From Clostridium uliginosum (lineage in GTDB: Bacteria; Bacillota; Clostridia; Clostridiales; Clostridiaceae), in NCBI RefSeq assembly GCF_900112485.1, contig NZ_FOMG01000015.1:1-64000 (forward strand): a stretch of 64,000 bases of DNA, read 5' to 3'. Positions 8,784 through 18,307 of this stretch are shown one piece after another (the first letter of the stretch is position 1; every line of letters begins with the position of its first letter). Both the position numbers and the translations under genes were made by a program. The notes beneath the pieces are model-generated. The model had not been told where the DNA came from, did not search any database, and saw nothing but the letters and a program-made list of their open reading frames with translations.

Positions 8784-10145
8784 ATGAATTTAAATTTAGA
8801 GGAAGTAATTGAAGCTATTAATGGAGAAATAATTGTAAAAAATAATGAAGGCTCTTTTAATAAGATTTCAACTGATACAAGAAAAATAGAAGAAGAAAGT
8901 TTATTTATTGCACTTAATGGAGAAAATTTTAATGGAAATGATTATGTTATTGAAGCAATAAAAAAAGGTGCTTCAATAGTTATAGTTGATGAATTAAAAT
9001 TTGATATAAAAGATTTAAATAATAAAGGGTTAGTTATAAAAGTAGAAGATACTAAAATTGCACTTGGAGCTTTAGCAAAATATTATAGAGAAAAATTAGG
9101 TATAAAAGTTGTTGGAATAACAGGTTCTACTGGAAAGACTTCAACAAAAGATTTAGTTGCTGCATTTTTAAGTGGAAAGTATTCAGTATTTAAAACTAAA
9201 GGTAATTTTAATAATGAAATAGGATTACCTCTTATGATATTTGAACTAGATCCTAGTTATGATATTGCGGTATTAGAAATGGGTACTAGTAATTTTAATG
9301 AAATTCATAGATTAGCTAATATTGCAAGACCAGATATTGCAGCTATTACTAATGTTGGAGTAACTCATATAGAATATTTAAAGAGTAGAGAAAATATACT
9401 TAAAGAAAAGCTTAGTATAACTGATTTTTTTGAAAATAATAATCCATTAATAGTTAACAATGAAAATGATATGCTTCAAACTTTAAATCAAAGTAGTAAG
9501 TTTAAACTTGAAAAAATTGGATATAATGAAAACTGCGAAGTATATTCAAAAAATATAGAGCTTACTGAAAAAAGCACATCTTTTGATGCAGTAACTCAAA
9601 ATGGACAAAGCCATAGATTTAAATTAGATATGGTTGGAGAACATAACGTGTTAAATGCACTTATAGGAATACAGATAGCAATAGACTTTGGTGTTACATT
9701 TGAAGAGATGGAAATAGGGTTAAAGAATTTTGAAGCGACTTCTATGAGGTTGGAATTCATAAAGAAAGATAATATAACAATAATAAATGATTGTTATAAT
9801 GCTAGTCCAGATTCTATGAATGCAGCACTAGAAGTATTAAAGACTTATCCTGGAAAAAGAAAAATAGCAGTATTAGGAGATATGGGTGAACTAGGAGAAC
9901 ATGCAAAATTTTCTCATAAGATGGTTGGGGAACATGCTATAGGAAAAGCAGATATGATATTAACAATCGGAGAATTTAAAGATGATTATAAAGAGGGATT
10001 TGGAAAAGATACAAAGGTATTTGCTTCAAAACAAGAACTTATGAATAATGTGAAAGAGTTTATTAAAGATGGAGATGTGATTTTAGTTAAAGCATCAAGG
10101 TCAGCAAAGTTTGAAGAAATAGTTAAATATATAGAAAAGTTATAA
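8784..10145 (+). CDS. murF: UDP-MurNAc-tripeptide:D-Ala-D-Ala ligase MurF
   Basis: Protein of 453 residues, the standard length, that adds D-Ala-D-Ala to complete the cytoplasmic UDP-MurNAc-pentapeptide. The Mur-ligase ATP loop GSTGKTS lies at 114-120. NDCYNASPDSM and LGDMGELG in the C-terminal half are MurF-specific. It supplies the substrate used by MraY, the next gene. AGAGGTGG sits ten bases before the ATG. No oddities were seen. Confidence 0.96.
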   Translation: MNLNLEEVIEAINGEIIVKNNEGSFNKISTDTRKIEEESLFIALNGENFNGNDYVIEAIKKGASIVIVDELKFDIKDLNNKGLVIKVEDTKIALGALAKYYREKLGIKVVGITGSTGKTSTKDLVAAFLSGKYSVFKTKGNFNNEIGLPLMIFELDPSYDIAVLEMGTSNFNEIHRLANIARPDIAAITNVGVTHIEYLKSRENILKEKLSITDFFENNNPLIVNNENDMLQTLNQSSKFKLEKIGYNENCEVYSKNIELTEKSTSFDAVTQNGQSHRFKLDMVGEHNVLNALIGIQIAIDFGVTFEEMEIGLKNFEATSMRLEFIKKDNITIINDCYNASPDSMNAALEVLKTYPGKRKIAVLGDMGELGEHAKFSHKMVGEHAIGKADMILTIGEFKDDYKEGFGKDTKVFASKQELMNNVKEFIKDGDVILVKASRSAKFEEIVKYIEKL

Positions 10146-10156
10146 TATATATAACA

Positions 10157-10195
10157 AAGGAGGTGAACTGCCTTAAAATTAGGCAGTATTAGATG
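10157..10195 (+). promoter_or_regulatory. Split ribosome site of mraY with a hairpin between Shine-Dalgarno and ATG
   Basis: A near-perfect AAGGAGGTGA (10157-10166) lies 26 bases before the mraY ATG (10193). A perfect seven-base stem, ACTGCCT (10167-10173) with AGGCAGT (10181-10187), fills the spacer. Folding it leaves only about five unpaired bases between the two signals. An upstream start is excluded because TAG at 10190-10192 lies in frame directly before the ATG. Confidence 0.65.
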
Positions 10196-11167
10196 GGGGA
10201 TACATTTAGGGAGTTATTAAATCCAACAATTTTATCAGCATTAATAATGGGCTTTGTATTTTCAATGATTTTGGGACCTATATTTATACCAGTATTGCAT
10301 AAATTGAAATTTGGTCAAAATATAAGAAAAGAAGGACCTAAAAGTCATCAGAAAAAATCAGGGACGCCAACTATGGGAGGACTTATATTCTTTATTTCAG
10401 TAACTGTTACTATGTTAATAATAGGGTATAAAGCAAAAGATGAAGGAATGATAATATTATATTCTTTAATTGCGTTTGGAATAATTGGATTTTTAGATGA
10501 TATGCTAAAGATAATTTACAAAAATAATCTTGGATTAAGAGCATGGCAAAAGATGTTATTATTAATTTTATTCTCTGTTTCATTAGCATATTATGGTTAT
10601 ATACATGTGGGAACTAGTATCCTAGTTCCATTTTCTAATAATCAATTAAATTTAGGAATTTTTTATATACCTTTAGTAGTTGTATATTATGCAGCAACAA
10701 CAAATGCAGTTAATTTAACAGATGGAATAGATGGACTCGCAACATCAGTTACAGTAATAGTTTTAACTTTTTTTGCGATAGTAGGTTTTAAGACAGGGCA
10801 TTATCAAGTGGGAGTGTTTTCAATTGCACTTGCTGGAGCTTTATTAGGATTTCTTAAGTTTAATGCTTTTCCAGCAAAGATTTTTATGGGAGATACAGGA
10901 TCATTAGCTCTAGGAGCAGCTATAGCAACAATAGCATTAATATTAAAAATGCCATTATTCATAATTATAGTGGGAGGAATATATGTTATTGAAACATTAT
11001 CTGTTATAATACAAGTCACTTCATTTAAATTAACAGGTAAAAGAGTGTTCAAGATGTCACCTATACATCATCACTTTGAACAAGTTGGATGGAGTGAAGT
11101 AAAAATAGTTACAATTTTTGCAACAGTTACCTTAGTTTTATGTATTATAGGATTTACAGCACTTTAG
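10193..11167 (+). CDS. mraY: Phospho-MurNAc-pentapeptide transferase MraY
   Basis: Polytopic membrane enzyme of 324 residues with about ten membrane segments. It transfers phospho-MurNAc-pentapeptide to undecaprenyl phosphate, making lipid I. Family motifs are present: GTPTMGG near 58-64, FLDDMLKI with the DD pair, [24 protein letters not shown], and the histidine cluster PIHHHFE near the end. Translation probably depends on the unusual hairpin-spaced ribosome site described separately. murD, which follows in Bacillus, is missing here. Confidence 0.96.
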   Translation: MGDTFRELLNPTILSALIMGFVFSMILGPIFIPVLHKLKFGQNIRKEGPKSHQKKSGTPTMGGLIFFISVTVTMLIIGYKAKDEGMIILYSLIAFGIIGFLDDMLKIIYKNNLGLRAWQKMLLLILFSVSLAYYGYIHVGTSILVPFSNNQLNLGIFYIPLVVVYYAATTNAVNLTDGIDGLATSVTVIVLTFFAIVGFKTGHYQVGVFSIALAGALLGFLKFNAFPAKIFMGDTGSLALGAAIATIALILKMPLFIIIVGGIYVIETLSVIIQVTSFKLTGKRVFKMSPIHHHFEQVGWSEVKIVTIFATVTLVLCIIGFTAL

Positions 11168-11187
11168 GTGTTTGAAATAAGATAATA

Positions 11188-11236
11188 AAAGGAATATACA
11201 AAAATACTGACTTGTTATTTTCTTTCATGTGCCTTA
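11188..11236. repeat. Dispersed palindromic repeat, short copy
   Basis: The arms AAAGGAATATACAAAAATA and TTATTTTCTTTCATGTGCC bracket ACTGACTTG. The element lies in the mraY-ftsW gap. Confidence 0.55.
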
Positions 11237-11261
11237 GTAATTAAGTTTGGAGGAGTTATAT

Positions 11262-12386
11262 ATGAGAGTTGGCAAACTCAAAAACAAGAATATGGGTCAA
11301 ATGGATTATGGAATATTCTACTGTGTAATTTTACTCTTAGCAATTGGAGTTGTTATGGTATATTCTGCAAGCTCTTATTATGCGATGTTTAAAAATAATG
11401 ACAGCATGTATTTTCTCAAGAAACAGCTGTTGTTCGCAGTTCTAGGTATAATAGTATTGTGTATTACTATGTCAATTGATTATCATAAGTTAAAGCAGTA
11501 TACTGCTTTAATGATGATTGCTTGTATACCATTATTATTACTTGTATTTTTATTTCAAGGGGTAAATGGAGCTCAAAGATGGATTACACTAGGACCATTA
11601 TCTTTTCAACCATCAGAGTTAACTAAGTATGTTGTAGTATTCTTCTTAGCAAAGAGCATTGAGGCTAAAGGTGATGGGATTAAAAAGTTTAGTACGGGGA
11701 TTGTTCCATATTTAGTAGTTTCTGGAATATATGCAGCTTTAGTATTAGCAGAAAAGAACTTAAGTATAGCATCAGTTATAATGATAGTTACATTTATAGT
11801 GCTTTTTTCCGCTGGGGGAAGATTAAAACATTTGTTTGGAATTGTAGCTCCACTTATGATAGCTGCAGCTACTGTATTCACATTAGGTGAAGGATATCGA
11901 AGAGCTAGAATGTTAAATTTTTTAAATCCATGGAAAGATCCAACAGGAAATGGATATCAATTAATACAATCTTTCTATTCATTAGGTGCTGGAGGAATTA
12001 CAGGACTTGGTCTTGGTCAATCAAGACAAAAGACATTGTATATGCCAGAACCTCATAATGACTTTATATTTGCTATAATAGGTGAAGAATTAGGGCTTAT
12101 TGGATGTATGTTTATAATAACTCTTTTTATAATATTTATTTGGAGAGGAATTAAGGTAGCGATGAAAGCTAAAGATAGTTATGGAACATTACTAGCAATA
12201 GGAATTACATCAGTTATTGCAGTACAATCTTTAATAAACATTGCTGTTGTAACAGGGTCAATGCCTGTTACTGGAGTGCCGTTACCATTTATCAGTTATG
12301 GAGGGACTTCGCTTGTAATAAATATGGCAGCAATGGGGGTACTTTTAAACATATCACGTCAGGCTGAAGGAAAAGCAGATAATTAA
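11262..12386 (+). CDS. ftsW: SEDS peptidoglycan polymerase FtsW / SpoVE
   Basis: Membrane protein of 374 residues with about ten membrane segments, a lipid II polymerase that works with a class B PBP such as the one encoded upstream. Family motifs include NGAQRWI, the PEPHNDFIFAIIGEELG loop with the catalytic Asp, and PLPFISYGGTS near the end. ATG at 11262 is preferred over TTG at 11247, since TTGGAGGAG between them is the ribosome site. Whether it serves division (FtsW), the spore cortex (SpoVE) or both cannot be told from sequence. The stop codon TAA is part of the left arm of a palindromic repeat. Confidence 0.93.
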   Translation: MRVGKLKNKNMGQMDYGIFYCVILLLAIGVVMVYSASSYYAMFKNNDSMYFLKKQLLFAVLGIIVLCITMSIDYHKLKQYTALMMIACIPLLLLVFLFQGVNGAQRWITLGPLSFQPSELTKYVVVFFLAKSIEAKGDGIKKFSTGIVPYLVVSGIYAALVLAEKNLSIASVIMIVTFIVLFSAGGRLKHLFGIVAPLMIAAATVFTLGEGYRRARMLNFLNPWKDPTGNGYQLIQSFYSLGAGGITGLGLGQSRQKTLYMPEPHNDFIFAIIGEELGLIGCMFIITLFIIFIWRGIKVAMKAKDSYGTLLAIGITSVIAVQSLINIAVVTGSMPVTGVPLPFISYGGTSLVINMAAMGVLLNISRQAEGKADN

Positions 12387-12447
12387 GGCATATGAAATAA
12401 AATAGACTAATATATTGACTTGTTATTTTTGAATATAAGAGAATTTT

Positions 12448-12484
12448 AAAGCTATAGTTTTAAAGACTATGGCTTTAATTTTAT
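12448..12484 (+). terminator. Terminator after ftsW
   Basis: An 11-base stem (12448-12458 with 12466-12476, one G-T pair) is followed by AATTTTAT. The T run is weak. It would split the dcw run between ftsW and ftsQ. Confidence 0.6.
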
Positions 12485-12669
12485 CTAAATTTTCTTGTTA
12501 GTTATTTATTTAGAGATTCTTTATGTAAAATCTATTAAAAAATTGATGAAAATATTTTGACAAAGTGGTATTATTAGATAAGGTATTTACAATATTAATT
12601 AAAATGATATAAGTATACTAAAAGGTACTTTTAGTAGAAAAAAGGCTATTTAAATACTTTTTTGTAAAT

Positions 12670-12733
12670 AAGGCACATTTAAAAAAATAATAGACGACGA
12701 GTTTTGGTATATTATTTTCTTTCATGTGCTTAA
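12670..12733. repeat. Dispersed palindromic repeat, compact full copy
   Basis: This is one of the cleanest copies: AAGGCACATTTAAAAAAATA at the left and TTATTTTCTTTCATGTGCTT at the right, with about 20 bases between. Confidence 0.8.
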
Positions 12734-12775
12734 ATATTTATTTAGATATAAAAATATAGAGAAATAGGGATGTGT

Positions 12776-13528
12776 ATGATAAAAAAAGAAAATAAATATA
12801 TTTTAAAAGCACAACGTAAAAAATTTATAAAGAAGTTATTGATTATATTCCTTTTTTTTGTTATGGCAGTGGTATTATTTATTACAAAATCAAATTTTTT
12901 TATAGTTAAAAAAGTAGCTATTACTGGAAATCCAATAATAACAGGTGATGATGTAAAAAAAAGATGTGAGAGAATAATTGGAGAAAATATTTTTTTCGTT
13001 AAAAAAGATGATTTAATAAAAGAAGCAAAAAAAAATCCATATGTAGATGAAGTAAAGGTAAGTAAACAATATCCAAAGCAAATTAATATAAACATAGTAG
13101 AAAAAGAAGGAATTTATTATGTAAATCAAGGGAAAAGTAAATTTATATTAAATAATAAGTTGATTCTATTAGAAAAGACAGATGATATACAAGGAAGAAA
13201 CTTAGTGGAAGTAACTGGAATTGATTTTCAAGAATCAGAAATAGGAAATACAGTATTAGAAGATTATAGGATTCGTAACATTTTAGAGGACTTTTACAAT
13301 GTTGTGAAAAATAATCCAACTGGATATAATGTTAGTTGTATCGACATTAAGGATTTAACAGATATTAAAGTATATATAGGAGACATAGAAGGAAGACTAG
13401 GAAATGATGAAAATATACTTGATAAAATGAACAAAATACTTCATATTGTATCAAATCCAGAAACTGGAATTACTAAGGGATATATAGATGTAAGTTTTGA
13501 TGGATCACCAATATATTATAAGGAATAG
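12776..13528 (+). CDS. ftsQ: Cell-division protein FtsQ / DivIB
   Basis: Bitopic protein of about 250 residues with a basic cytoplasmic N-terminus, one membrane segment (about 25-45, IFLFFVMAVVLFI) and an extracytoplasmic POTRA domain (FIVKKVAITGNPIITGDDV). It forms the FtsQLB/DivIB-DivIC-FtsL complex that activates septal wall synthesis. ATG at 12776 gives a better spacing to AGGGA than the ATG two codons upstream at 12770. It starts a gene run that continues with two DUF881 genes and sbp. Confidence 0.9.
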   Translation: MIKKENKYILKAQRKKFIKKLLIIFLFFVMAVVLFITKSNFFIVKKVAITGNPIITGDDVKKRCERIIGENIFFVKKDDLIKEAKKNPYVDEVKVSKQYPKQININIVEKEGIYYVNQGKSKFILNNKLILLEKTDDIQGRNLVEVTGIDFQESEIGNTVLEDYRIRNILEDFYNVVKNNPTGYNVSCIDIKDLTDIKVYIGDIEGRLGNDENILDKMNKILHIVSNPETGITKGYIDVSFDGSPIYYKE

Positions 13529-13543
13529 GGAAGGTAGGCAACA

Positions 13544-14272
13544 ATGAAGGTATCTAAATCACAAATTTTTGTAGCTCTTGTATGTGCACTTTTAGGTTTC
13601 TTATTAGCATATCAGTTTAAAGTATTATCTAATAAAGGAAATCAAAATGAAATTAGCAATTATGATAAAAATAATATTATCTCAGAAATTGAAAGCATTA
13701 AAAAAGAAAAAGAAGAACTTAAAAAATCTAATACTACCTTATCTGAAGAACTTAAGAAAATAGAAGAATCTGCTGCAAAAGATGGCGATTTAGGAAAAGA
13801 AATAAAAAATCAGCTTGATAATGCTAGAATGCATTTAGGGATAGTTGATGTTAAGGGACCAGGTATAGTAGTAACAATAACCCCTAAAATTTCAATTTTC
13901 TCATCAAATCCAGGGGATAATAGTAGGGACTTAGGAGAAGATGAATTGGTTCATATAGTAAATTTACTTTGGTACTCAGGTGCAGAAGCAATTTCAATAA
14001 ATGATATTAGAATAACCCCACAAACAGGAATAAAGATTGCAGGAAATGGGATAGCAGTAGGATCATCAGGAAAAATATATGCTAAGGATAAAATTGTTAT
14101 AAATGCTATTGGTGAAAAAGGAAGATTAAATGTAGGAATATCGTTTCCGGGATCTTTAGAGTATAGAGCGCTTCAAAATTATAATTGCGAAGTTAAATTA
14201 AATGATGACATATTAATTGGAAAGACAACACAATCAATAAAAAGTGAATTTATTAAAGCAGTGAAGGAATAG
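13544..14272 (+). CDS. DUF881 protein (YlxW/YlxX-like), first copy
   Basis: Protein of 242 residues with an N-terminal membrane anchor (about 7-26), a coiled coil (about 45-100, rich in Lys and Glu) and a C-terminal DUF881 domain marked by VKGPGIVVTI and GAEAISINDIRI. The family occurs in pairs beside sbp and the division genes in many Gram-positive bacteria and its role is unknown. The start 15 bases after ftsQ has GGGAAGG upstream. Confidence 0.88.
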   Translation: MKVSKSQIFVALVCALLGFLLAYQFKVLSNKGNQNEISNYDKNNIISEIESIKKEKEELKKSNTTLSEELKKIEESAAKDGDLGKEIKNQLDNARMHLGIVDVKGPGIVVTITPKISIFSSNPGDNSRDLGEDELVHIVNLLWYSGAEAISINDIRITPQTGIKIAGNGIAVGSSGKIYAKDKIVINAIGEKGRLNVGISFPGSLEYRALQNYNCEVKLNDDILIGKTTQSIKSEFIKAVKE

Positions 14273-14283
14273 GGGGATTAAAG

Positions 14284-14622
14284 TTGATTGCAATAATTGG
14301 ATTATTAATAGGAATAATATTAGGTTTTGTATTTGATGTTAACATATCAGAAACTTTTTCACCATATATGTCTGTAGCTATACTTGCATGCTTAGATTCA
14401 GTTTTTGGTGCTATTAGAGCTAATCTATCAAAAAACTTTCAAGCAGATATATTCATATCAGGTTTTTTTGGTAACGCACTACTTGCAGCAGGATTGGCAT
14501 ACTTAGGTGATAAGCTGGGAATACCAATATACATAGCCGCAGTAATAGTTTTTGGGGGAAGAATATTTAATAATTTTGCAATAATAAGAAGACTCCTATT
14601 AGAAAAAGTTAAATCACGCTAA
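14284..14622 (+). CDS. sbp: Small basic membrane protein Sbp (DUF1290)
   Basis: Protein of 112 residues with three or four hydrophobic segments and the family core SVAILACLDSVFGAIRA followed by FFGNALLAAGLAYLGDKLG. Sbp lies between the two DUF881 genes, as in other clostridia and in Bacillus just before ftsA. The TTG start has GGGGGATT upstream. Its function in division is not established. Confidence 0.88.
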   Translation: MIAIIGLLIGIILGFVFDVNISETFSPYMSVAILACLDSVFGAIRANLSKNFQADIFISGFFGNALLAAGLAYLGDKLGIPIYIAAVIVFGGRIFNNFAIIRRLLLEKVKSR

Positions 14623-14634
14623 AGAGGTGAAGTT

Positions 14635-15366
14635 GTGAATAACAATAAGCAATTTTTCTTTGTTTTCCTTGCAAGTATAGTTTTAGGAATTTTAATATCA
14701 ACAAATTTTGATATCGGAAAAATTCAGTCTTTTGCACAACTGAATGCTAAACAATATCAAAATGCAATAGAGGAAAGGGCTAGCTTATACAAAGAAATAG
14801 GAAGCTTAAAAGAAAATAATATTAAAACTAAGGATAAAATTAATGAATATACGAAGGAAGATAAGAAAAATGAAAAAATCCTTCAGGATATGAAGGCTCA
14901 AATAATTGATTATGGATTATTTACAGGATTAAGTCAAGTTCAAGGACCAGGAATAGTATTAAAGATAAATGATGGAAATATTAATTTACAAGAAGACACT
15001 CAATATGAAACAGATAATAAAATTTTTCATGATAATGATATGGCATTAGTTTTAAATGAACTACGCAAAGCTGGTGCAGAAGCAATTAGTGTTAATAATC
15101 ATAGGATAGTACCTTGGACTGGAGTAATATGCAACTGGGCATTTTTGGGATTTGAGGATAATAAAATGGAATCAGCACCGTTTAATATTTATGCTATTGG
15201 AGATACTGAAAAATTAAAAACAGCATTACTTGAAGAAGGAAGTCATGTTAAAACGCTTATGATTAGAAAATTATATGTAGAAATTGAAGAAAAGGATGCA
15301 ATTATAATGCCTCCAACTACAGCTGATAGCAATGTTAAGTTTATGAAGAGAAAAGAAGATAATTAA
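14635..15366 (+). CDS. DUF881 protein, second copy
   Basis: Protein of 243 residues, paralogous to the copy at 13544. It has a membrane anchor (about 6-24), a coiled coil (40-100) and a DUF881 domain with VQGPGIVLKI, GAEAISVNNHRIVPWT and ICNWAFLGFE. The GTG start has AGAGGTGA upstream. In Bacillus ftsA, ftsZ and the sigma genes follow at this place; here yggS follows after a 100-base gap, so that block lies elsewhere or was lost from the locus. Confidence 0.88.
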   Translation: MNNNKQFFFVFLASIVLGILISTNFDIGKIQSFAQLNAKQYQNAIEERASLYKEIGSLKENNIKTKDKINEYTKEDKKNEKILQDMKAQIIDYGLFTGLSQVQGPGIVLKINDGNINLQEDTQYETDNKIFHDNDMALVLNELRKAGAEAISVNNHRIVPWTGVICNWAFLGFEDNKMESAPFNIYAIGDTEKLKTALLEEGSHVKTLMIRKLYVEIEEKDAIIMPPTTADSNVKFMKRKEDN

Positions 15367-15468
15367 AATAAAAATCAAATTCTCTTTATTTTCTTGAAGG
15401 AAATTTGACTTTTATAGAGAATAATATATTTAGGATGGGAAATAAGCATTAAAAAGAGGGAGTAGGCT

Positions 15469-16143
15469 ATGAGTATTAAAGATAATATAAATAAATTAAG
15501 GATGGAAATTCCTGAAGGAGTAGAACTCTTAGCTGTTTCTAAGACAAAACCTATAGAGGATTTAGAAGAAGCATATCAATCAGGAATTAGGGACTTTGGA
15601 GAAAACAAAGTTCAAGAACTTCTTAATAAAGTAGAACATTTTCACAATGATGTAAGATGGCATCTTATAGGACAGCTTCAAAGTAATAAGGTTAAGTACT
15701 TAGTTGATAAAGTATATTTAATCCATTCTTTATCTAGCATTAAACTCTTAAATGAAATTGAGAGAGTTTTTGGAAAAGCTAATAAAGTAGCAAAAACATT
15801 AATTCAAATCAATATTGGAAGAGAAGAAAGTAAGAGTGGAATACTAGAAGAAGAATTATCTGAAATTATAGATGCTGTTGAAAAATGTCATAATGTTTTA
15901 GTTAAGGGGATTATGGTTATCATCCCTAAGGGAGACGATGAGAGTAACAGAGAATACTTTAAAAAGACAAAGCGAATATTTGAGTATCTTAAAAAAAGAG
16001 ACTATAAAAATATTAATATGGAAATACTTTCGATGGGAATGACACAAGATTTTAAAATAGCAATAGAAGAAGGATCTACTTTGGTCAGAGTTGGACAGGG
16101 AGTATTTGGGAAAAGAAATTATAATGTAGGAGGAGAAAAGTAA
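15469..16143 (+). CDS. yggS: Pyridoxal-phosphate homeostasis protein YggS / YlmE
   Basis: Protein of 224 residues with the fold III PLP barrel. The PLP lysine is K25 in LLAVSKTKP. Further family signatures are [22 protein letters not shown] and LSMGMTQDF...G.T.VRVG. It binds PLP without a known catalytic reaction and influences vitamin B6 and amino-acid pools. Its stop overlaps the sepF start by one base (TAATG), so the two are coupled. Confidence 0.94.
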   Translation: MSIKDNINKLRMEIPEGVELLAVSKTKPIEDLEEAYQSGIRDFGENKVQELLNKVEHFHNDVRWHLIGQLQSNKVKYLVDKVYLIHSLSSIKLLNEIERVFGKANKVAKTLIQINIGREESKSGILEEELSEIIDAVEKCHNVLVKGIMVIIPKGDDESNREYFKKTKRIFEYLKKRDYKNINMEILSMGMTQDFKIAIEEGSTLVRVGQGVFGKRNYNVGGEK

Positions 16144-16595
16144 TGAGTAACATGTTAACTAAAGTTAAGTCATTTTTAGGATTGGGAGACGAGGAATATG
16201 AAGATTATGAGGACGACTATGAAGATGGCGAAGAAGAAGAATTAGAAGATATGATAGAGCCTGTTATTACAAATAAGAAAAATGGTAAGGTTGTTAATAT
16301 TCATACATCTTCAGCTACAAAAGTAACAATTACTAAGCCAGTTGACTATGAAGAAGCAACTGAAATTTGTGAAGCATTAAAAAATAGAAGAATAGTATTA
16401 GTAAATACTACATTATTAGAAACAAAAATTGCTCAAAGATTATTAGATTTTATAAGTGGATCTTGTTATGCACTAGGAGGAGAATTACAACAAATAGAAA
16501 AAGGTGTATATATTCTTTCCCCTTCAAATGTTGAAGTAACTAATGAATTAAAAAATGAATTAAGTTCAAAGGCCTTATTTAATTGGTCAAAGTAG
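16143..16595 (+). CDS. sepF: Cell-division protein SepF
   Basis: Protein of 150 residues with an N-terminal amphipathic segment ([15 protein letters not shown]) that binds membrane, an acidic linker rich in Asp, Glu and Tyr (about 17-42), and the C-terminal SepF domain (about 60-145, [19 protein letters not shown]). SepF anchors FtsZ to the membrane and shapes the septum. Start codon overlaps the yggS stop. ftsZ is not in this window. Confidence 0.95.
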   Translation: MSNMLTKVKSFLGLGDEEYEDYEDDYEDGEEEELEDMIEPVITNKKNGKVVNIHTSSATKVTITKPVDYEEATEICEALKNRRIVLVNTTLLETKIAQRLLDFISGSCYALGGELQQIEKGVYILSPSNVEVTNELKNELSSKALFNWSK

Positions 16596-16604
16596 GAGGA
16601 AAAT

Positions 16605-16871
16605 ATGTCATTTATTATTGCTAATTTTATTAGTACGCTCTTTAGAATATTAGAGTTCGCTATACTGATAGAATGTGTATCTTCTTGGATATCTCCGGGA
16701 AAACAAAATGATTTTATAAAACTAATAAGTAGCTTTACTTACCCTGTATTAGAACCGTTTAGAAGAATACAATATAAGTTTATGCCAGATATGCAAATAG
16801 ATTTTTCTCCAATTTTTGCAATTATTGCTATGGATATAATTAAAAGTTTAATTTTAAATATTATACGTTAA
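16605..16871 (+). CDS. yggT: YggT family membrane protein
   Basis: Protein of 88 residues with two membrane segments and the family motif YPVLEPFRRI near the middle. It usually lies between sepF and ylmH, as here, and is thought to help septum or osmotic functions, with no defined activity. AGGAGG precedes the ATG. Confidence 0.9.
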   Translation: MSFIIANFISTLFRILEFAILIECVSSWISPGKQNDFIKLISSFTYPVLEPFRRIQYKFMPDMQIDFSPIFAIIAMDIIKSLILNIIR

Positions 16872-16873
16872 AT

Positions 16874-17638
16874 ATGAAAGAGCAGATAGTTAAATATTTT
16901 GGAGAAGAAGATAGAGCAGATGCATTAAACCTATATGAAAAATATATGTTAGCCTTGGACAAAGATATTCCTGTTTTTGGAAAATATTTTTATACACCTA
17001 ATGTATGGAAGTGGTTTCAAAAAAAATGTACAACTAATAGATTTAAGGTAGAGAGCAAAGGACTTTTTGAAAATGCAGAAAGAAGAATGATTTCTTTTAA
17101 TAATATATATGAAAGTCCTTTCCCTATGAAATTAGTTAAAATTGAAAGTAAATCTAAATTTTCAATTTTACAACATAGAGATTTTTTAGGCGGAATTTTA
17201 TCATTAGGAATTGAAAGAAACAAAATAGGTGATTTACTAGTAGTAAATAATGTTTGTTATTTACCTGTACATGAAGATATAATTAATTTTTTGTTATATA
17301 ATGTAGATAAAATAGGAAAAACCCCCTGTAGTATAACAGAAATTGAAGAAGGGGTAGAGTTTCCTGACATTAGATTACAAGAAGAAATTATTTTAATCTC
17401 TTCATTAAGAATTGATGGGATTGTTTCAAAAATAACTAAGTTATCTAGAGCAAAAGCCCAATTGTTAATAGACCAAGGACAAATTTTGATAGATTATACA
17501 AAAGTTAAAGATAAGAGCTATGAAGTTAAAGAAGAAGAAAGAATTACTATAAAAGGAACCGGAAAATTTATTATAGGAAATGTTATTGGAAATAGTAAAA
17601 GTGGAAAATATAAAATGATTATAAAAAAATATACATAA
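16874..17638 (+). CDS. ylmH: S4-domain RNA-binding protein YlmH (RqcP2)
   Basis: Protein of 254 residues with an N-terminal YlmH domain (RADALNLYEKY near residue 13) and a C-terminal S4 RNA-binding domain (about 182-240, RIDGIVSKITKLSRAKAQ). In Bacillus YlmH binds 50S subunits and can act with RqcH in alanine tailing of stalled chains; rqcH is also in this window. It starts two bases after the yggT stop with no clear Shine-Dalgarno, so it probably depends on translational coupling. Confidence 0.92.
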   Translation: MKEQIVKYFGEEDRADALNLYEKYMLALDKDIPVFGKYFYTPNVWKWFQKKCTTNRFKVESKGLFENAERRMISFNNIYESPFPMKLVKIESKSKFSILQHRDFLGGILSLGIERNKIGDLLVVNNVCYLPVHEDIINFLLYNVDKIGKTPCSITEIEEGVEFPDIRLQEEIILISSLRIDGIVSKITKLSRAKAQLLIDQGQILIDYTKVKDKSYEVKEEERITIKGTGKFIIGNVIGNSKSGKYKMIIKKYT

Positions 17639-17651
17639 TTGAGGTGAGAGT

Positions 17652-18275
17652 ATGAAATTAACACCAATGGACATAACTAATAAGGAATTTAAAAAAGGAT
17701 TAAGGGGTTATAATACAGAAGAGGTTGATGAATTTTTAGATCAAATAGTTGATAACTATGAAGAGTTATATAAGGAAAATTCAAATTTGAAAGAAAAACT
17801 AACTAATATAAATGAAAAAGTTGAGCACTATGCTAAAATTGAAACTACTATTCAAAATACATTAGTACTTGCACAGAATGCAGCAGAACAAGCTAAGAGT
17901 TCTGCACAAAAGGAAGCAGAACTTATTCTTAAAAATGCAAATGAAACAGCTAAAAAAGTTCTTGATAAATCTCATAATGATGTGATTTCAATAAACGATG
18001 AGTATGAAAAGGTAAAACAAGAATTTATTAAATTTAGAGCTAAGTATAGAAATTTTATGAATACTCAACTTGAAACTTTCGATGATTTAGAAAAGGATTT
18101 TATTAAGAATTATAATGTTTCTGATCCAATAGAAGAAGTTGAAGAAATACAAGAAAAAAACATTAATATACAAGAAAAAGATATTGAAATATGTGATGAA
18201 AATATAATTGATTATGATAAAAAATCAATTGCTGAAGATATAAATGAAATAAAGAGTTTCTTTGCTCAAGAATAA
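17652..18275 (+). CDS. divIVA: Septum-site / polar protein DivIVA
   Basis: Protein of 207 residues with the N-terminal membrane-binding signature TPMDITNKEFKKGLRGYN (4-21) followed by EVDEFLDQIVDNYE and a long coiled coil to about residue 130. The C-terminal tail (about 150-207) is acidic and variable. It recognises curved membrane at poles and septa. AGGTGAG precedes the ATG. A strong terminator follows, ending the run that began at ftsQ or yggS. Confidence 0.95.
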   Translation: MKLTPMDITNKEFKKGLRGYNTEEVDEFLDQIVDNYEELYKENSNLKEKLTNINEKVEHYAKIETTIQNTLVLAQNAAEQAKSSAQKEAELILKNANETAKKVLDKSHNDVISINDEYEKVKQEFIKFRAKYRNFMNTQLETFDDLEKDFIKNYNVSDPIEEVEEIQEKNINIQEKDIEICDENIIDYDKKSIAEDINEIKSFFAQE

Positions 18276-18307
18276 CAGTGTATATCTTTAATATGCCTTA
18301 AAGGAAA

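Larger units (their letters stand above)
12384..12769. other. Gap of about 390 bases: repeats, terminator and a small hairpin
   Basis: The gap holds a palindromic-repeat copy (12384 to about 12440, arms TAAGGCATATGAAATAAAAT and TTGACTTGTTATTTTTGAAT). A terminator follows at 12448-12484. An eight-base hairpin ACTAAAAG/CTTTTAGT lies at 12617-12635. A TTGACA at 12557 lacks a convincing -10. A second repeat copy lies at 12670. No coding sequence is evident. Confidence 0.6.

Noticed and set aside
12557-12589. A sigma-A promoter before ftsQ (TTGACA)
   Set aside because: No -10 at a proper distance; the nearest TATTTA is 21 bases away.
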